The position numbers and the translations under genes were made by a program. A DNA stretch of 64,000 nucleotides from Tolypothrix bouteillei VB521301 (GTDB taxonomy: Bacteria; Cyanobacteriota; Cyanobacteriia; Cyanobacteriales; Nostocaceae): contig NZ_JHEG04000001.1 in assembly GCF_000760695.4 (NCBI RefSeq), positions 368,314 to 432,313 on the forward strand, read 5' to 3'. Each line of letters begins with the position of its first letter. Within the stretch, counting starts at the first letter, position 1. Under the pieces are notes generated by a model. The model saw only the letters and a program-made list of their open reading frames with translations. It was not told where the DNA came from and did no database searches. This document shows positions 30,181 to 40,060 of this stretch, in pieces.

Positions 30181-30764
30181 GCAGAATTCATGATTTTTGA
30201 TTCAGCCAGTTGAAGATGACCATTTGTACCCTTTGAGGCATCAGTAGTAGTTTTTGTATGGTCATTTGAAACTGGCACGCCGGGGAGTCCTGAGGGGGCG
30301 GCTTAGCCCCCTCGCGCCGCTCTGCAACAGATTGAATCTGATACCTGTTTTATCGTTTTTGAAACAGTAGTGTTCTGGCGATGATTGCCGTACTCATACA
30401 ACCTGCTGCAAACCCCATCTAAAAATGACTTTCGCACCTCACTAACTTCTTTTTACTCAAGTATTTGTTGTCGAATATTTTTAGAACTTATTCTCCTTAC
30501 ATTTTCACCATTGTAGACTTTTCCTTTGCTTATCCACTGCCCCTGAAAGGTTCTCTGTCGCAATTCCTTCCACAAATTTTTCCCTCGCCACTCGAGTGAT
30601 CTTTAACAAGCATGGCTATCCACATCCGCCATCAGACCACCACTTCCATCTCCCCTACTCTACATCATTTGATTTTTGTCAACCCCTAGAGTCCGTATTT
30701 CTCCTCAAACCCTTTCTTCATCCGAGTTTTGCGATTGTTAAGAAAGATGCGGGTAATGGATAGC
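30181..30764 (-). repeat. Right 584-bp inverted terminal repeat
   Basis: Inverted copy of 27475-28058. The right flank continues CTTACCAAGGGGGG, restoring the second half of the palindromic target and proving a simple insertion with an 8-bp duplication. Confidence 0.95.
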
Positions 30765-30883
30765 CTTACCAAGGGGGGATGAAAGGGGGGTGTACCTCAT
30801 GAGACTGAGAAAGGCTATAGTGGATCGGCGCTCTAGACTTGTTACATTCCTTAAAGAACTTCCAATTAAAAAATCATCCCATG

Positions 30884-30911
30884 GTAAGGGCGCAAGGCCT
30901 TACGCCCTTAC
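30884..30911 (-). terminator. Possible terminator of the micropeptide cluster
   Basis: Stem GTAAGGGCG / CGCCCTTAC around CAAGGCCTTA. Read on the minus strand it is followed after about 10 bases by TTTTTT, so it could end transcripts of the micropeptide genes whose last stop is at 30983. The T-run is offset, so this is only moderately convincing. Confidence 0.45.
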
Positions 30912-30982
30912 ACGTTAATTTCTGATTTGGGATAATTTATTTTTTGGTGTTCCCTTCTTAACTTGTGACAAATGCTTCAGGG

Positions 30983-31123
30983 TTAACGACCATTATCACA
31001 TTTTCCTTTTTTTGAACTGTTTCCCGAGCAACCGCCTCTTGTGTTTTCAGTATTTTGACTGACTAATTCTTGTTGGTCTGTAGGCGACTTTTCTGAATTT
31101 TTCTCAGGACTGGAATTAGACAT
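30983..31123 (-). CDS. Micropeptide C (46 aa) with CS-x7-KC motif
   Basis: A short gene read by hand. ATG 31123 with AAGGAGAG upstream; 46 residues beginning MSNSSPEKNSEKSPTDQQEL and ending RGGCSGNSSKKGKCDNGR. A polar, charged N-terminal part is followed by a Gly-Gly just before a C-terminal core with two cysteines nine residues apart (C-S-x7-K-C). It shares the MSNS start with micropeptide B, and the RGGCS...GKC core with micropeptide A. No known family was recognised. A precursor of a modified peptide is the favoured guess; a small metal-binding or secreted peptide is the alternative. Confidence 0.65.
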   Translation of the reverse strand: MSNSSPEKNSEKSPTDQQELVSQNTENTRGGCSGNSSKKGKCDNGR

Positions 31124-31170
31124 TTTACACTCTCCTTAAAAAATTTGATATCACTTTACAAAATTTTGAT

Positions 31171-31293
31171 TCAACATTTATTCTCTTTTTTATCTTCTGG
31201 AGAGCAAGTGGATTCAGGGTTTGTATTGGGAAATTTGTCGATTTTTACTTTGTTCTTAAGGTTTTTATTTTCTTGAGAATTTGAATTAGACAT
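31171..31293 (-). CDS. Micropeptide B (40 aa) with CS-x7-KC motif
   Basis: ATG 31293 with AAGGAGA upstream at good spacing; 40 residues beginning MSNSNSQENKNLKNKVKIDK and ending at a Cys just before TGA (31171-31173). The segment KVKIDKFPNT aligns with NVKLPKFSNT of micropeptide A, and the end TCSPEDKKENKC repeats the C-S-x7-K-C spacing of A and C. There is no hydrophobic signal sequence. It lies 47 bp upstream of micropeptide C. The three conserved features (ribosome site, leader words, Cys spacing) support real coding despite the short length. Confidence 0.65.
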   Translation of the reverse strand: MSNSNSQENKNLKNKVKIDKFPNTNPESTCSPEDKKENKC

Positions 31294-31482
31294 GATAGTT
31301 ACATTCTCCTTATAAAAATGAAGTTCGCGATCGCATATGTTTGATAAGCTATAAAAAGCCTATTTGATTCTAGAAATACAAGTAGAATAAGATTTGCCTG
31401 GTAAAAGACTTATTGAGCGGGTATTGCTCACCCTACAGTATTTAAAATTGTTCGTGAATGATTGAGAATCTCTATATTACGG

Positions 31483-31620
31483 TTAGTTACATTTACCATC
31501 TTGTGAAGCATCAGATGAGCAACCTCCCTTCATGACACGAGTTAGCGATGCTAGCGCAGTATTGGAAAATTTGGGCAACTTTACATTTGAGTGAACTGAT
31601 AAAAATCGAAGTGTTTTCAT
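31483..31620 (-). CDS. Micropeptide A (45 aa) with GG-CS-x7-KC motif
   Basis: ATG 31620 with AAGGATAAGAG upstream; 45 residues beginning MKTLRFLSVHSNVKLPKFSN and ending RVMKGGCSSDASQDGKCN. The leader-like half carries VKLPKFSNT (compare VKIDKFPNT in B). The core follows a Gly-Gly pair, as in double-glycine leader cleavage sites, with Cys-Cys spacing C-S-x7-K-C identical to B and C. It is the first of three tandem minus-strand genes (A, B, C), about 190 bp before B. A modified-peptide precursor is inferred; the processing enzyme is not certain. Confidence 0.65.
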   Translation of the reverse strand: MKTLRFLSVHSNVKLPKFSNTALASLTRVMKGGCSSDASQDGKCN

Positions 31621-31657
31621 GTTGTACTCTTATCCTTATATAAACAGCAAGAGAGTA

Positions 31658-31669
31658 TGCATCTATGCA
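31658..31669. promoter_or_regulatory. Palindrome upstream of micropeptide A
   Basis: TGCATCTATGCA, a perfect 5-bp inverted repeat, 38 bp upstream of the micropeptide A start, with TATATAAGG between it and the gene. It could be an operator. No clear -35/-10 pair was found. Confidence 0.35.
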
Positions 31670-32299
31670 CTAAAAAATATGAGTGCTGGTTCTAATACCT
31701 GTGTGCTTTTGCAATCTCGTGGTTGAGACTCACTGATTTTCTACAATAAGTAGAAAATGTTTTCCGGAAACAGAAGGATTGTGATTCCTCTCTATTTTCT
31801 TATTAGGGAGTTGTTCAATCAGCTTATGCACTTGTAGAAATATAATACTCATGTAATACACAGAAACGTCTGATTTCCCTTCTTCCTTGTATTACACGCT
31901 AACCCTCGGATTCTTTCCCCAACCATTACATGGGTTATGTTTTAGTCGATCCACAACTCTTTTGTTTCCTTTCACCCTTTCAATCCGGAGCGAACGTACA
32001 GTAATATCATCCCAATGCTGAGAATCTTTAAGAGATAGCTATCCTGTCAAAATAATACTAAATATTTTTAGCCGCCCTATTAAATAAAAATTTTGTTAAC
32101 AAGATTAGCGTAGCTCTGCCGCAGGCAGAGCTACGCTTAACGCTCACTTACCAACGACTTTTGACCACACCCGCAGTATTGGGTGCAGCATTGCCGCTAG
32201 TTTTTTATCCTCTTCAAAACCAATGTGTGTTAACAGAACTTAGCAAAATAGATTTATGAGCGAATGTACAGATAAGAATACACTCGCTCATACTGGCGA
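31670..32299. other. Intergenic region with long palindrome
   Basis: No credible gene in 630 bp. It contains the hairpin at 32107-32137 and AT-rich sequence that presumably carries the micropeptide promoter on the minus strand. Confidence 0.5.
32107..32137. repeat. 14-bp-stem palindromic repeat
   Basis: AGCGTAGCTCTGCC-GCA-GGCAGAGCTACGCT, a perfect stem of 14 bp, downstream of the META gene. A degenerate copy lies at about 59770-59805 (AGCGTAGCTCTGCTGTAGGCA), so it is a dispersed family. Confidence 0.75.
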
Positions 32300-32734
32300 T
32301 TATTGTTGGGTAAATAGCAGATAACGAGATGGGGATGGATATGGCAGTACCAAACCTTTATCGGTTAACTGATATTCTTTTACCTTCTCTAGCGCTGTAA
32401 GAAATTTTACCTCTTGCTCGCCAACTTCTCCCGAGCACAACTTAAAAGTGTTAGACGTATTGCTGAGTTTAATTTTGCCAGAAGTTTTATCTTTGGATTC
32501 AAGTGTGTATTCCCCACCGTATGAGTTACAGCCAGTACTACCACTAAAAGAGCCATCTTTAAATTTAATCGTAATATCGGAATTAGATACTTGAGTTGGT
32601 CCTAAACCTGATTTAAGTTTCCAAACAGAACCTTCTAGAGTGGTTGCGTAAGAAGGACTTGGAAACACTAAGCACAAACTAAATATAACTAGGATTAAAG
32701 CAAGACCACGTTTGATGTAATTCAAAAATTTCAC
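32300..32734 (-). CDS. META-domain (HslJ-like) exported protein
   Basis: 144 residues from GTG 32734, chosen because AGGAAG lies 7 bp upstream; a TTG at 32752 would place that ribosome site inside the gene. N-terminal signal peptide (basic KFLNYIKRG, hydrophobic LALILVIFSLCLVF, cleavage near SYA-T). The META domain follows: W-K-L start (SVWKLKSG), core GCNSYGGEYTL, a Cys at TFKLCSG and ending E..F..AL..V..YQL. The family is linked to heat-shock/novobiocin tolerance protein HslJ and other envelope proteins with unclear roles. It lies between the micropeptides and the ATP-grasp gene, minus strand. Confidence 0.85.
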   Translation of the reverse strand: MKFLNYIKRGLALILVIFSLCLVFPSPSYATTLEGSVWKLKSGLGPTQVSNSDITIKFKDGSFSGSTGCNSYGGEYTLESKDKTSGKIKLSNTSNTFKLCSGEVGEQEVKFLTALEKVKEYQLTDKGLVLPYPSPSRYLLFTQQ

Positions 32735-33241
32735 GTTTTTTCTTCCTAACAAATGTATCTTACTGATTGAACAATTTCAGATTACTAAATCATGTGATTT
32801 TGATACTGTTAGCTAATTATTTCTTAAGAATTAACTTAAAATAAGTTCATCTAATTTTGGTATAAAGAAAGCTTGACAATGAAAACAAAATAAGTGTTGA
32901 AACCGGGATATAAGTCTTACTTAGAGACTTCCAGAAAATATACAAATAGTAGAAATGATAATCATATATTAAAATACATAATGCTGTAGATTATGAGAAG
33001 ATACGCGATAAGCAAAGCTTGCTCGCTACGCGCGATCGCATGTCAATTTACAACTGCAGCTAATTTGCAATAAAAAAATCGGGGATCTGGGTAATTAGAA
33101 TGTAGTAAGCTAAGACGCACTTAAATTTTAAAACCAACACCCTCACAGCAAGGTTTTCAAGCTAAAAAAAGTACAATTTAGATGCGCGACAGCTTAGCAT
33201 TGCCAGTCCTACACCTATAGCTAAAGAAGGCAAAGAATATT
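32735..33241. other. Divergent intergenic region
   Basis: 507 bp between the META gene (minus) and the ATP-grasp gene (plus). AT-rich. Promoters for both are expected. A GC-rich repeat stretch with GCGATAAGCAAAGCTTGC near 33006-33040 contains a GCGATCGC site. No gene seen. Confidence 0.5.
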
Positions 33242-34060
33242 ATGGGTAGAGGTATGTACGCTAAAATTCCCACGATCTTCCTTTTCCCCAGTGATTACTT
33301 TAACCCGAAAGCAGTAGATGAAGCTTTCTTGGAACAAGCAAAATCTTTGCAAAATGCAGGATTTGAAACTGCTGTCATTTCCTTAGAATCGCTCTCGACC
33401 ACTTCACCAAAGAGCGCTCCCAAACTTTCTCATGGTTCAGATGTAGTTTATAGAGGCTGGATGCTTTCGCCATCTGATTATAATTTGCTAGTAAATATTA
33501 TAAATAACACGGGTGCTTGCGCTTTTACCTCATTATCAGAATATTTAGCCGCACATTATCTTCCCAACTGGTATCCTCAAATTAAAGATTTGACTCCAGA
33601 AACCAAGTTTTACTCTATGGATGACGATCTAGAAAGTGAGTTACAAGTATTAGGTTGGGAACGATTTTTCATCAAAGATTATGTTAAATCTTTAAAAACT
33701 TCAATCGGCTCAATTATTGAGCGACCCTCAGATATTAAAACAGTTGTGCAAGAAATGCAAAAGTTTCGAGGAACAATTGAGGGTGGTCTTTGTGTGCGAA
33801 GAGTTGAAGATTTTGTAGAAGATTCTGAAAGGCGTTATTTTGTTATACACGGTCAGCCGTTTGCTGCTCGTGAAGACGAGAACGTTCCACCAATTGTATA
33901 TGAGTGTGCGAAAAAAATTCAAAGTAAGTTTTTCTCAGTGGATGTCGTGGAGCGTACTGATGGAGTACAGCGAATTGTTGAAATTGGAGATGGGCAAGTA
34001 TCAGACCTTATTGGATGGTCTGCTGAACGTTTTGCATTCGGTTGGTCAAGCAACGGCTAA
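33242..34060 (+). CDS. ATP-grasp domain protein (R2K-like)
   Basis: 272 residues. Fits the divergent R2K group of ATP-grasp ligases, which are predicted to modify peptides or proteins: an N-terminal pre-ATP-grasp region (IFLFPSDYFNPKAVDEAF), a Lys-containing strand ERFFIKDYVKSLKT (about 140-153), then GGLCVRRVEDFVEDSERRYFVIHGQP and the metal-binding end VDVVERTDGVQRIVEIGDGQ. ATP-grasp enzymes activate a carboxylate as acyl phosphate and couple it to an amine or hydroxyl. It lies 1.6 kb from the three Cys-motif micropeptides and in the opposite direction, so a partnership is only possible, not shown. Confidence is good for ATP-grasp, weaker for the subgroup. Confidence 0.75.
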   Translation: MGRGMYAKIPTIFLFPSDYFNPKAVDEAFLEQAKSLQNAGFETAVISLESLSTTSPKSAPKLSHGSDVVYRGWMLSPSDYNLLVNIINNTGACAFTSLSEYLAAHYLPNWYPQIKDLTPETKFYSMDDDLESELQVLGWERFFIKDYVKSLKTSIGSIIERPSDIKTVVQEMQKFRGTIEGGLCVRRVEDFVEDSERRYFVIHGQPFAAREDENVPPIVYECAKKIQSKFFSVDVVERTDGVQRIVEIGDGQVSDLIGWSAERFAFGWSSNG

Positions 34061-34119
34061 CACATCTATGGTTAGATAAACATATAGCAATCCTAAATGA
34101 AATATAAGAATAAGAGTGA

Positions 34120-34230
34120 AGACTGCTAAGGGCTAATAGCTAATGGTCAAAAAGCAATTAGCGATTAGCCATTAGCAATTAGCAATCCAAATTTTTTATA
34201 AATGATTTAGGATTAATATAGTAGTATTGT
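34120..34230. repeat. ATTAGC-rich short repeat block
   Basis: Several copies of GCTAAT/ATTAGC (GCTAATAGCTAATGG ... CAATTAGCGATTAGCCATTAGC) can form alternate hairpins. It is followed by ATGATTTAGGATTAATATAG, the short motif also seen at about 15497. Typical cyanobacterial intergenic filler. Confidence 0.55.
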
Positions 34231-34269
34231 AAACTGTGTTTGGCAGCATCTACCTGTTGATGTAAGATC

Positions 34270-35622
34270 ATGACAGTCAATGAAAATAAAGAAGCGTTTA
34301 TTCCCTACCGTCGCACTGATATTATTGAACTTTGCCTGCAAGATGGTCAGTTAGATGCTGCTGATGTTGAAAAGTTTAAAGATTTCTGCCAAATTTTATC
34401 TGCATACTACCACTTTCGCTTTCATAAAACCTTAGAAATTATCAAAGATAACTACGTACCTTTCAATCCTAGTGCAGATGTTCAGTCATTGACTCAACCT
34501 AGTTTCGATCGGTATGACGCGATGGAATCAAAAGTAGTTGAGGCATTTCATTACATTTTAGAAAGAGCTAATTACATCCCTTTACCTGAATCCATCGTAC
34601 AACAAGCATTAGATAAGAAATCTTTAATCGATTTGAAAACTCAAGTTGATTTTGCAGATTTTGAGCGCTTTTATTGCTATTATCAAGGCGATACCAGCAA
34701 TAAAATTTTTCTCAAAAAGTTCTTCTTTTGGCAGCGAGAAAAAAATATTGAGACTTTTGAACGAATTGTTTTACTGATTAAGTTTAAAGAAATGGCTTAT
34801 TTTCGCAAAAAGAAACTTAAGGTAGAGGAGTTAAGCTTTACACCTGGTAAAATGTATGTTTACTTCTACAAAAATATTCCAAAACTAGATATTGACTTGC
34901 TCTTTCCTAATGTTGTCACTAGTATGACTTGGAAGGATCGCTTGCTATTTGGCATTCCTGCTATTGGAGCAGCAATTCCCTTGCTTTTAAAAGCATTACC
35001 AAATCTATTGTTACTTGTTGCCGCTATTTTACTGATTTTCAATGCAACTTCTTTACTGGAAGCATTGGGTTTGGTTGTAGAACAGTATAAAAGCCAAACT
35101 GTTATGCCCATTCTGTTGGCAGCACTATCGTTAGCGATCGCTCTAGGTGGTTTTGCGTTTCAGCAATACAATAATTACAAAAATAAAAAGATTAAATTTC
35201 AAAAAGATGTAACTGATACACTCTTTTTTAAAAATTTAGCAACTAATATAAGTGTTTTTCAAATGTTGTTGGATATTGCTGAGGAGCAGGAGTGTAAGGA
35301 AATTATTTTGGTTTACTATCATCTTTTGACTAGTCCCACTCCTCTAACGCCACAACAGCTAGACTCTCGCATTGAAAGATGGATGGAGAGAAAGGCAGGT
35401 ATTGAAATCAACTTTGATATCCACGGTCCTTTAAATAATTTAGAAGAAATTCGTGGCAAAATTTTGGGAAATAGTAAGGAAATTGATAATTTGTCTGAGA
35501 TACCTATGCTCACTTATGATAACCAGGGATTTTGCCACGTTCTTTCTTTAGATGAAGCTAAAGCTGTTATTGATTATGTTTGGGACAATGCTTTTCAATA
35601 TAATGGAATTGCCTTATCATAG
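34270..35622 (+). CDS. TMEM143/DUF3754 family membrane protein
   Basis: 450 residues. The N-terminal signature EAFIPYRRTDIIELCLQDG and FKDFCQILSAYYHFRFHKTLE, followed by YVPFNPSAD, identifies DUF3754 (TMEM143 family). Two hydrophobic segments lie near 235-262 (LLFGIPAIGAAIPLLLKALP, NLLLLVAAILLIF) and 275-298 (PILLAALSLAIALGG). The family has members in plants, animals and cyanobacteria; no biochemical function is established. The region after the membrane segments (about 310-450) is helical and presumably cytosolic. The stop is overlapped by a hairpin at 35620. Plus-strand, convergent with the reductoisomerase remnant; no link between them is evident. Confidence 0.85.
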   Translation: MTVNENKEAFIPYRRTDIIELCLQDGQLDAADVEKFKDFCQILSAYYHFRFHKTLEIIKDNYVPFNPSADVQSLTQPSFDRYDAMESKVVEAFHYILERANYIPLPESIVQQALDKKSLIDLKTQVDFADFERFYCYYQGDTSNKIFLKKFFFWQREKNIETFERIVLLIKFKEMAYFRKKKLKVEELSFTPGKMYVYFYKNIPKLDIDLLFPNVVTSMTWKDRLLFGIPAIGAAIPLLLKALPNLLLLVAAILLIFNATSLLEALGLVVEQYKSQTVMPILLAALSLAIALGGFAFQQYNNYKNKKIKFQKDVTDTLFFKNLATNISVFQMLLDIAEEQECKEIILVYYHLLTSPTPLTPQQLDSRIERWMERKAGIEINFDIHGPLNNLEEIRGKILGNSKEIDNLSEIPMLTYDNQGFCHVLSLDEAKAVIDYVWDNAFQYNGIALS

Positions 35623-35664
35623 GTTGAGTTAATTGTTGGGTTTCACTCCGTTTTACTCAACCTA
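35620..35664. terminator. Hairpin between convergent genes
   Basis: TAGGTTGAGT (35620-35629) pairs with ACTCAACCTA (35655-35664), around GTTGGGTTTCACTCCG, a common cyanobacterial intergenic repeat. It sits between two convergent genes and may end transcripts from both sides; no U-run, so this is a repeat or a weak terminator. Confidence 0.5.
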
Positions 35665-35671
35665 CAGTATC

Positions 35672-37204
<1,533 letters not shown>

Positions 37205-37362
37205 TTACATTTATTCTTATCCGCGTTCATTGGCTATTGAGTGAGGTTCAAAATTAACCACGGATGAAAAATAACTGTTAGTTTTTAACATACGGGTTAT
37301 TTTTTTCACTGTCCAACACATTTTTCCCAGGCAATTAACACTTAAAAAGTTCAAATCGGATT

Positions 37363-38271
37363 ATGGAACTGAGACATTTACGCTACTTTATTGTCATTGC
37401 AGAGGAACTGCATTTTGGTCGAGCTGCGGAACGACTGCACATGACTCAGCAACCTCTCAGCCAACAAATCCGTCAACTAGAGGCAGAGATAGGCGTGCTT
37501 TTGTTCCACCGTACTAAACGTCGAGTACAGTTAACCGAAGCAGGAAAAGCATTTTTGGAGGAAGCACGTCAGATATTGCATAAAGCATCGCAAGCGGTAG
37601 AGATGGCAAGGCAAGTTGCTCGCGGAGAAAACGGCAGACTGACAGTAGGATTCTCTGGGTTTGCCACTTACAGTCTTTTGCCCAAAGTTCTGAGGATATT
37701 CCGAGAGCGCTTTCCACTGGTGGAACTGGAATTAGAAGAAATGACATCTAGCGCTCAAGTGCAAGCTTTGCAACATCGCCAAATTCACCTGGGTTTGATG
37801 ATTCCACCTGTACCCGATGCAGGATTAGTTCAAGAATCAATCCTGAGCGAGCCATTGGTAGTTATTTTGCCAGAAACTCATCCACTTGCCACTCAACCGG
37901 AGTTAAGATTATCAGCACTTGCTCAGGAGCCCTTTATTTTGGTCTCCCGTCATCTCGAACCGGGCTATTACGATTTATGCATCAGTTTATTTCAACAAGC
38001 TGGTTTTAGCCCTAAAGTTGTTCAAAAGGCAAGCCAGAAGCAGACAATTCTCAGTCTTGTCTCCGCCGATATGGGTGTTTCCCTTGCACCTGCTTCCATT
38101 CGTAACATTCACAGGAATGGAGTAGTATACACAACTCTCAATCCTTTGAATGTGGAGGTAGAATTAGTGGCTGTTTGGCGACAGGATGAAACTTCTACTG
38201 TCTTACAGACCTTTGTTCGCGTTATTCGAGAAATCATCGAGCAAATGCGATCGCATAAGTACTTGATGTGA
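37363..38271 (+). CDS. LysR-family transcriptional regulator
   Basis: 302 residues. N-terminal winged helix (1-62): MELRHLRYFIVIAEELHFGR, AERLHMTQQPLSQQIRQLE, FHRTKRRVQLTEAG. A linker helix is followed by the periplasmic-binding-like effector domain (about 90-295; LTVGFSGFATYSLLPKVLRI), of the BenM/CatM/HcaR-like type. It is divergent from the interrupted reductoisomerase gene with a 215-bp gap, the usual place for a LysR regulator and its target, and also lies before the RND efflux pair. Which one it controls is not visible. The gap holds AT-rich sequence without a clear T-N11-A site. Confidence 0.92.
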   Translation: MELRHLRYFIVIAEELHFGRAAERLHMTQQPLSQQIRQLEAEIGVLLFHRTKRRVQLTEAGKAFLEEARQILHKASQAVEMARQVARGENGRLTVGFSGFATYSLLPKVLRIFRERFPLVELELEEMTSSAQVQALQHRQIHLGLMIPPVPDAGLVQESILSEPLVVILPETHPLATQPELRLSALAQEPFILVSRHLEPGYYDLCISLFQQAGFSPKVVQKASQKQTILSLVSADMGVSLAPASIRNIHRNGVVYTTLNPLNVEVELVAVWRQDETSTVLQTFVRVIREIIEQMRSHKYLM

Positions 38272-38735
38272 TTTATAGCACTAAAGCTGTAACTGTAATC
38301 TTTTGTAAAGAGTAGTTGCTTGTTATCTCAATTATTGATATCTACTCAAATTTTCCAACAAAGATAACGCTCCATCTAACTCCTGTAAAACAAGAGCACC
38401 GCTTTTAGTAAATTTTGAAAAGTTCAGTATTTTCTGGGATCTCATACCGTGAAGTAGGATATATGCTAGCAGCCAAAACCTAACTGCTAGTTACTTTACA
38501 CAGTTAGTAATATGCACGTTTAACAACCCGATTTCTCGAAATAGAAATTGGGTTTCTTGACATCGTACAGCTAATATCAATTTTGCTCTCAACACTGTAA
38601 CAAGGCTCACAAGTGGCTGTTACCTCATCTAACTCATATGGCAGATGAACGCAATTATTGTTCCCACTACAACTGAATGATACGTTGCTGTGCGATGAAT
38701 CGGATTGATTGTAGGCCAAGACTGGGGTGACGCTG
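38272..38735. other. Intergenic region before the RND operon
   Basis: 464 bp without a convincing gene. A Cys-containing 71-codon frame on the minus strand (38504-38719) lacks a ribosome site and a recognisable motif. Inverted repeat TAACTGCTAGTTA-like words near 38485-38500. Confidence 0.4.
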
Positions 38736-40043
38736 ATGGAGACTCCTAAAATTAGTAATTCTACTGGTGGAAAGCTTTCAGGAAGGCAGGGTCTATTGGT
38801 TGGGTTGGGACTTGGTATAGTCCTGGCTGTTGGCGGGATGACTTTGTTATCTCGTTCTGGGATTCAGCGTTCGGCGACTCCCAATCAGACGGCTCCATCG
38901 GCAAATGCTAGAAACTCAGCATTGCCAGTAAAAGTTCAAACAGTCAATACTAGCACGCTCGAAGAAAGTTCTGAGTTTGTCGGAGCATTAGAAGCACAGC
39001 AAAAAGTCACGCTACAGCCGCAAATTCAGGGTCGAATTGAAGCGATTCTCGTCTCTAGCGGTCAGCGCGTCCAAAAAGGAACCGTCATCGCATCGTTGAG
39101 TTTGGATCAAACACAGGCAAATGTTGCCAGTTCGATCGCAGCATCCAGTGCAGCCCAAGCAGCGTTAGGAACAGCTCGAGCACAACTTCAACAAGCCCAG
39201 GCACAGCGAACTAGAGCAGCAGCAAATGTTCAGCTTCAAAAAGTCCAGTTCAGCCGCACCCAACAATTAGTCAGTGAGGGAGCACAGGCGAGACAGCAAT
39301 TAGATGTTGCCAGCAATAATTTACAAACTGCGCTTGCGGATTTACAAGCCGCAGAAAAACAAGTTGCTGCATCCAATGCAGCCGTTCGGCAAGCACAGGC
39401 AAATGTACGAGAAGCCCAAGCGAGCACGGCAGCCGCGCAAGTCAATCTCAATCTCAAACGAGTAGTAGCACCCATTACTGGCGTAGTGGGTTCTTTTCCA
39501 GTCAAAGTGGGAGATTATGTCAGCACCGGACAAACAATCACCACGCTGACGCAAAACGATTCGCTGGATCTCAATCTTTCTCTACCCTCAAATCGATTGA
39601 AGCAACTGCGAATTGGATTGCCCGTTCAGTTGATCGATCCCAATACGCAGCAATCCATTGGCACCGGCGCGATTAACTTTATTTCTCCGACAGTGAGTTC
39701 CAATCAGCAATCGATTTTGAGCAAGGCACGCTTTGCAAATTCACAAGGACGACTGCGCGATGGGCAATACGTTCAAGCTCGCGTTATTTGGAATCGACAA
39801 CCGGGTATATTGATTCCTACTGTTGCCATTTCTCGCATTGGCGGACAAAGTTTTGTGTTTGTTACCGAAAACAAGACTGTCAACGGCAAACCACAGCAAA
39901 TAGTGCATCAGCGTTTAGTGCATCTTGGTGACATTCAAGGCACGAATTATCAAGTCTTAGATGGGCTTCGACAGGGTGAAACTATTGTGACTGCTGGCAT
40001 ACTCAAACTTAGAGAAGGCACGCCCATTCAACCACAATCCTAA
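38736..40043 (+). CDS. RND efflux periplasmic adaptor subunit (AcrA/MexA type)
   Basis: 435 residues from ATG 38736, with GGGGTGA upstream (a GTG at 38727 would overlap that site). One N-terminal membrane anchor (LLVGLGLGIVLAVGGMTLL, about 20-40), a lipoyl half (KVTLQPQIQGRIEAILVSSG), a long Ala/Gln-rich alpha-hairpin (about 130-235), the second lipoyl half (RVVAPITGVVGSFPVKVGDY), a beta-barrel and a membrane-proximal domain (GILIPTVAISRIGGQSFVFV). It links an RND pump to an outer-membrane channel. The pump gene follows after 17 bp, so they form an operon. No TolC-like gene is in the window. Confidence 0.92.
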   Translation: METPKISNSTGGKLSGRQGLLVGLGLGIVLAVGGMTLLSRSGIQRSATPNQTAPSANARNSALPVKVQTVNTSTLEESSEFVGALEAQQKVTLQPQIQGRIEAILVSSGQRVQKGTVIASLSLDQTQANVASSIAASSAAQAALGTARAQLQQAQAQRTRAAANVQLQKVQFSRTQQLVSEGAQARQQLDVASNNLQTALADLQAAEKQVAASNAAVRQAQANVREAQASTAAAQVNLNLKRVVAPITGVVGSFPVKVGDYVSTGQTITTLTQNDSLDLNLSLPSNRLKQLRIGLPVQLIDPNTQQSIGTGAINFISPTVSSNQQSILSKARFANSQGRLRDGQYVQARVIWNRQPGILIPTVAISRIGGQSFVFVTENKTVNGKPQQIVHQRLVHLGDIQGTNYQVLDGLRQGETIVTAGILKLREGTPIQPQS

Positions 40044-40060
40044 ATCCAGGACTTTTATAA

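Larger units (their letters stand above)
27475..30764. mobile_element. IS4-family element with 584-bp inverted terminal repeats
   Basis: 3,290 bp starting GCTATCCATTACCCGC and ending in its reverse complement. The outer 584 bp on each side (27475-28058 and 30181-30764) are inverted copies, identical wherever compared. They are flanked by the 8-bp target duplication CTTACCAA (27467-27474 and 30765-30772). Inside lies one IS50/Tn5-like DDE transposase (28404-29777, minus). Before insertion the target read CCCCCCTTACCAAGGGGGG, a palindromic intergenic repeat. Terminal repeats of IS4-family elements are normally below about 30 bp, so this structure is abnormal. Confidence 0.93.

Noticed and set aside
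38504..38719. Cys-containing 71-codon minus-strand frame
   Set aside because: No ribosome site, no family resemblance and no conserved Cys pattern like the 31-kb micropeptides.
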